Source: Parahaliea maris (GTDB lineage Bacteria > Pseudomonadota > Gammaproteobacteria > Pseudomonadales > Halieaceae). From it: DNA of 64,000 nucleotides. A program made the translations under genes and the position numbers. The DNA lies in contig NZ_VRZA01000001.1 in the NCBI RefSeq assembly GCF_008064665.1, positions 248,001-312,000 of the forward strand, in the 5' to 3' direction. Below the pieces are notes generated by a model. It ran no database searches, was not told where the DNA came from, and saw only the letters and a list, made by a program, of their open reading frames with translations. Position 1 is the stretch's first letter. Each line of letters opens with the position of its first letter. Below are positions 60,672-64,000 of this stretch, one piece after another.

Positions 60672-61610
60672 GTGGATCTACTGCGCAAACTGTGGCTTTT
60701 CACCCAGGTTGCCGACGCCGGCAGCTTTACCAAAGCCTCCCAGCAAACGGGAATGACCGTGGCCGCCGTGAGCAAAAACGTCTCACAACTGGAGGCCGCG
60801 TTGGGAGCCAAGCTACTGAACCGAACCACCCGCATGGTGCAGCTGACGGCCGAGGGCCAGCAATTGCTGGAGCAAGCCCAGGACGCCTTCTCGACATTGC
60901 AGACCGCGATGCAGGAGGTCGATACCAGCCAGCGCCAACCGAGTGGCCTGGTGCGTATTTCCTCGGTGACTGCCTACGGTCGCCTGGCGCTGATCCCGGT
61001 CCTGCCGGAGCTGTTGCAACGCTACCCCGGACTTTCACTGGACCTGAGCCTGCACGACTCCGGCCACGGCCCGAGCCGCCGCGGCGAGGACATTCACATC
61101 ACCTGGGGCGAGGAATACCACGGCGACAAGGTGTGCAAGCGGTTGATGGTCATGCCCCTGGTGCTGGTGGCCAGCCCGGGTTACCTGGAGCGGCACGGTG
61201 CGCCAAAGCGGCCCGAGGAACTCCATGAGCACGAGTGCATAGGCGCAACCCTTCCCAGCGGCGCCTATGCGCGCTGTACTCTTCGCGCCCGTGGCAACCG
61301 CCGCGGCAAGGGCTACGTATTCCAGCCCCGCGGGCGGGTCACATTGCGGGATGAACTGGAAACAGTAGTCGACGCCGCCGTCGCCGGCCTGGGCATTACG
61401 GTAGTGACCGAACTGAACGTACAGCGCCACTTTGCCGAGGGAACCCTTGCCAGGGTCCTGCCCGACTACGAAATCGAGGGCCACAGTTCAAAATTTGGTG
61501 AGATCGTACTGCAGTATCCCCAGCGTCGGGAGATGTCCGCCCGTGTACAGGCGGTTGTTGATTTCCTGCTGGAAAAGCTGGTGACTGTCCAGTTCCCTCA
61601 GGCTGATTGA
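60672..61610 (+). CDS. LysR-family transcriptional regulator
   Basis: A 312-residue LysR protein. The N-terminal helix-turn-helix reads FTQVADAGSFTKASQQTGMT then VSKNVSQLE; the periplasmic-binding-like effector domain begins near residue 90 (GLVRISSVTAYG). The start chosen is the GTG at 60672, with GAGG eight bases upstream and the common MDLL-like opening; a GTG at 60642 would add ten residues. It resembles the AaeR/DsdC-like and CrgA-like group. Targets may include the adjacent EthD-epimerase genes or the acyltransferase operon. Confidence 0.85.
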   Translation: MDLLRKLWLFTQVADAGSFTKASQQTGMTVAAVSKNVSQLEAALGAKLLNRTTRMVQLTAEGQQLLEQAQDAFSTLQTAMQEVDTSQRQPSGLVRISSVTAYGRLALIPVLPELLQRYPGLSLDLSLHDSGHGPSRRGEDIHITWGEEYHGDKVCKRLMVMPLVLVASPGYLERHGAPKRPEELHEHECIGATLPSGAYARCTLRARGNRRGKGYVFQPRGRVTLRDELETVVDAAVAGLGITVVTELNVQRHFAEGTLARVLPDYEIEGHSSKFGEIVLQYPQRREMSARVQAVVDFLLEKLVTVQFPQAD

Positions 61611-61993
61611 CCGGCGGCGTTGCCGAAAAGGCCTGTTCAATACACTGCTGCTGGACCGCCGGGCAGTCGCAATAAGGCCGGGCACTATAGGCTGCCGGCG
61701 CCTGGTCTATTCTTCCCCGATACGTGATCGCTCACTCCGCTAAAAAATCATACTGCTCCCAATAACATTTGTATTGCAATGCTGATACTGTCCTGACCTG
61801 AACTGCCTGATCACAAACTATGTGGGAATGTTCAGTGGACTGGCGGAGCAGTTTGTGGCCTACACGGATCACAGCAAGGGCGAGGTCTGGGATCTGAGGG
61901 AACTGGCGGATCAAATCCGACCATTCTGTAGCACCGGCACGGGGGTATTCACCGTGACAGTGCGAACCTGACCCGAACAACGAGGCAAAGCAG
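61611..61993. other. 383-bp intergenic region before the EthD gene
   Basis: No convincing gene. It contains an operator copy at 61762-61785. The rest shows no promoter I can defend. Confidence 0.4.
61762..61785. promoter_or_regulatory. ACATT-N8-AATG operator copy
   Basis: ATAACAT, ten bases, ATGCTGA; ACATT and AATG inner arms are intact. It lies about 210 bases upstream of the EthD-type gene. Confidence 0.45.
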
Positions 61994-62626
61994 ATGTTGA
62001 AATTGATGTACCTGGCCCGGCGCAAACCGGGTTTCACCGTTGATGACTTCATCCGACGCTGGCGCAAGCACGGCGCGCTCGGCATGGAACAACCCCTGTG
62101 GCGCTATACTCTGGGCTATGTCCAGGCAGAGCCCATCCGCCCGGCACCCGTTGCAGCGGCTTCACAGGACTACGACGCCATTGCCAGCTTCATGGTAGAC
62201 AGCGACATGTTCGCTGGTATGACAGAGGAGGACATGGCGGGCTCCGCCAGGATGGCAGAAGACGAAGCCGAAACCTTCGCCGAACCCATTCCAGGTGTCT
62301 CACTGTGGGTGCAGGAGGAAGTGATCAAGCCCGGCGAACCGGGTGGCGTCTCGGCCTACCTGTTCTTCAACTCGAGACAGGACGCGGAAAATATCGCTGA
62401 AGTAGCGAGGGAGCGGGCAACCCACCTTAATCGCATCGTGCTCAACCTCCGCGACGACGAAAGCCTCGGGCCGGCGATGAATACCCTCCCCTATGCGGCC
62501 ATCCTGGACCTGGGAGCCTCAGACCTATCCTCGTTGCGAGGCGCCCTGGCCGATGATCTGGCCGTCGCCGCCAACCTCGCAGTTGTCACCCGCGATGCAG
62601 TGCTCTGGGACCGCCTGCCCCGATGA
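61994..62626 (+). CDS. EthD-domain protein
   Basis: A 210-residue protein with a dimeric alpha/beta-barrel EthD-like N-terminal half (MLKLMYLARRKPGFTVDDF, then HGALGM). A second, weaker repeat follows (AYLFFNSRQDAENIAEVA onward). EthD proteins accompany P450 systems in ether and terpenoid degradation, but their biochemical role is not settled. It is followed after 92 bases by an epimerase and then a molybdoenzyme, all in one direction. Probably in a catabolic operon. Confidence 0.78.
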   Translation: MLKLMYLARRKPGFTVDDFIRRWRKHGALGMEQPLWRYTLGYVQAEPIRPAPVAAASQDYDAIASFMVDSDMFAGMTEEDMAGSARMAEDEAETFAEPIPGVSLWVQEEVIKPGEPGGVSAYLFFNSRQDAENIAEVARERATHLNRIVLNLRDDESLGPAMNTLPYAAILDLGASDLSSLRGALADDLAVAANLAVVTRDAVLWDRLPR

Positions 62627-62718
62627 TTCGCGGGCAACGCAATCACCAAAGATGGCTTCACCTCGTGGCTCCCTTGGGATCAATGCCGTGAGTACGGCTG
62701 GACTGTGGAGAGAAATTA

Positions 62719-63744
62719 ATGAATGAGGAGTGTGCCGGTTACCGGCAGAGCGTCGAAAAACCGGCACTGGTCGTTGGCGCAAATGGCTACATGGGCAGCC
62801 AGACAACCCGACAACTGGTCGCCACTGGTCGCAAGGTGCGCGTACTGGTGCGCAAAAACAGTAATACGGCATCCATCGACGATCTCCCGGTAGAGCGCTG
62901 CTATGGTGACGTGCTGGACATCGGGTCCCTGCGCGCTGCCATGCAGGGGTGCGGCACTGTGTTCTACAGCGTGGTTGATACTCGCGCCTGGCTGACCGAC
63001 CCGACACCTCTGTACCGCTGTAACGTGGAGGGACTGCGGAACGCGATCGAGGCAGCCACGTCCTGCGCTATCGACCGCTTTGTGTTTACCAGCAGTATGG
63101 CCACGATTGGCAGAAAACCCGGCGACACTGCCAGCGAGGAGGACGAGTTCAACTGGTGGGAACGAGCCCCGCACTATATCAGGTCACGGGTGGAGGCCGA
63201 AAACCTGCTGCTGGGGGCCTGTCGCGAGCACAACTTGCCCGGAATAGCACTGTGCGTGGCGAATACCTACGGCCCCGAAGACTATCAGCCGACACCACAC
63301 GGAGGACTGCTGTGGCAGGCAGCGAAGGGCCGGGGTGTCGCTCTGGACTGCGCAGCGCCGACAGTCGATATCCGTGACGCGGCTGCCGCGGCCCTGCTGG
63401 CCGAGCGTTTCGGGGCAACCGGGGAGCGCTACATCGTGGCCAATCGGTTCATCGGCCAGGTCGAGCTTTACACGATGGCAGCTTCCCAACTTGGTCGGCA
63501 AGCACCGCGGACCATCGGTCTGAAAATGGCCTACGTAATGGCCACCATCAGCGAGTGGCTGGCTAAACTTACCGGAAAAAAGGATGTGCAACTCTGCCGC
63601 GACTCTGTGTTCCTGTCAGAGGTTTTCGGACCGCTCGACAACAGTAAGGCTATCGATGACCTGGGCTGGGAACCGCGCCCGATCGAGGACACGGTCAGGG
63701 ATGCAATAGCCTGGTTCGGGCAACGGCCCAAATCCGCCGCATGA
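62719..63744 (+). CDS. NAD-dependent epimerase/dihydroflavonol-reductase-like protein
   Basis: A 341-residue extended SDR with GANGYMGS as the NAD loop (residues 17-24), FTSSMATIG near residue 120 and YIRSRVEAE in the place of YxxxK. There the Lys is replaced by Arg (Y-x-x-x-R), a change that could weaken or alter catalysis. General layout resembles 3beta-HSD/dihydroflavonol reductase proteins. It lies between the EthD gene and the molybdopterin oxidoreductase. Substrate unknown. Confidence 0.8.
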   Translation: MNEECAGYRQSVEKPALVVGANGYMGSQTTRQLVATGRKVRVLVRKNSNTASIDDLPVERCYGDVLDIGSLRAAMQGCGTVFYSVVDTRAWLTDPTPLYRCNVEGLRNAIEAATSCAIDRFVFTSSMATIGRKPGDTASEEDEFNWWERAPHYIRSRVEAENLLLGACREHNLPGIALCVANTYGPEDYQPTPHGGLLWQAAKGRGVALDCAAPTVDIRDAAAAALLAERFGATGERYIVANRFIGQVELYTMAASQLGRQAPRTIGLKMAYVMATISEWLAKLTGKKDVQLCRDSVFLSEVFGPLDNSKAIDDLGWEPRPIEDTVRDAIAWFGQRPKSAA

Positions 63745-63794
63745 AACAGCATGGGCGCGGGGAATCCGCCGCAATCTTGCAGGGAAGACTTTGA

Positions 63795-64000
63795 ATGGGG
63801 ACCACGACTCAGAAAACGTTCTGCCGCATCTGTGAGGCCCAATGCGGGCTGCAAGTCACCACTGAAAATAACCGTGTGCTCAATATCGCACCCAATCCCG
63901 ACCATGTCAGCAGTCGCGGTTACGCCTGTATCAAGGGGCTCAAAATGGGCGACTTTGCGGGTAATCCCGATCGCCTGACACGCCCCCTCAAAAAAGTCGA
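63795..64000 (+). CDS. Molybdopterin oxidoreductase, N-terminal part (cut by window edge)
   Basis: The first 68 residues of a molybdopterin/4Fe-4S oxidoreductase. The iron-sulfur ligands CRICEAQCGL (C-x2-C-x3-C) and a fourth Cys in YACIKG are present, with the LTRPLKK segment that precedes the Mo-cofactor domain. No twin-arginine signal peptide is visible, so it is probably cytoplasmic. Molybdoenzymes of this group hydroxylate or dehydrogenate substrates without oxygen; C25 hydroxylation of sterol side chains is one known reaction. Here the substrate is unknown. GGAAGA precedes the ATG. Confidence 0.88.
   Translation, partial: MGTTTQKTFCRICEAQCGLQVTTENNRVLNIAPNPDHVSSRGYACIKGLKMGDFAGNPDRLTRPLKKV

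Noticed and set aside
1-64000. Genomic island borders, transposons, integrases, CRISPR arrays or tRNA attachment sites
   Set aside because: No integrase or transposase gene, direct-repeat array or tRNA was seen; horizontal transfer cannot be argued from this window alone.

Overview
The window is dense, high-GC bacterial DNA with about 50 protein genes. No rRNA, tRNA, phage, insertion-sequence or CRISPR signature was seen. Two TonB-dependent outer-membrane receptors, lipoproteins with lipoboxes and the overall gene style point to a Gram-negative bacterium. The mix of receptors, Rieske oxygenases, P450s, short-chain dehydrogenases, DUF3604 lipoproteins and wax-ester synthases suggests a marine gammaproteobacterium of the Halieaceae/Spongiibacteraceae kind. 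That placement is an inference, not a demonstrated identity.

Almost every gene fits uptake and oxidative breakdown or remodelling of a large hydrophobic isoprenoid, most likely a sterol or triterpenoid. Layout: (1) 1-6.3 kb: end of a P450, an APH-type kinase, two luciferase-like (LLM) oxidoreductases, an MFS transporter and a 930-bp AT-rich regulatory gap. (2) 6.3-13 kb: a DAPDH-like oxidoreductase, a TonB receptor, a KshA-type Rieske oxygenase, a third LLM enzyme and a 3beta-HSD-like epimerase/dehydrogenase. (3) 13-22 kb: a two-SDR plus aldehyde dehydrogenase operon, an OYE/dienoyl-reductase-type flavoenzyme, a class II aldolase, a TauD dioxygenase and a KstD-like flavoprotein. (4) 22-28 kb: a sterol-desaturase-family hydroxylase, a P450, a CYP51-like P450 followed directly by its [3Fe-4S] ferredoxin, and a DUF3604 lipoprotein. 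(5) 28-37 kb: SDRs, a second KstD-like flavoprotein, a PQQ-type lipoprotein dehydrogenase, a double-domain MarR regulator and a second DUF3604 lipoprotein. (6) 37-44 kb: a CYP125/142-like P450, an SDR, a DUF35 protein plus Cys-less thiolase pair with an acyl-CoA ligase, a second Rieske oxygenase and a TetR regulator. (7) 44-53 kb: a second TonB receptor, a SnoaL-like protein, a third Rieske oxygenase, an SDR, a membrane protein resembling plant cycloeucalenol cycloisomerase, a serine hydrolase and an epimerase. (8) 53-64 kb: a hemerythrin-esterase fusion, two WS/DGAT acyltransferases, an acyl-CoA ligase, a LysR regulator, an EthD protein, an epimerase and the start of a molybdopterin oxidoreductase.

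The most striking point is the co-occurrence of a cyclopropyl-sterol isomerase homologue, a CYP51-like P450 with ferredoxin, KshA/SdmA-type Rieske oxygenases with 3beta-HSD-like partners, KstD-like flavoproteins and a retro-aldolase-like thiolase/DUF35 pair. No squalene epoxidase or oxidosqualene cyclase is visible. I infer that the region imports and dismantles plant or algal 4,4,14-trimethyl and 9,19-cyclopropyl sterols, then stores or activates products through wax-ester enzymes and CoA ligases.

Regulation appears coordinated. A semi-palindrome, ACAT-N10-ATG (often ACATT-N8-AATGT), recurs in front of about a dozen transcription units. A different palindrome (TTGACT-N3-AGTCAA) overlaps the -35 element in front of the ALDH operon, the sterol-desaturase-like gene and the MarR gene itself.
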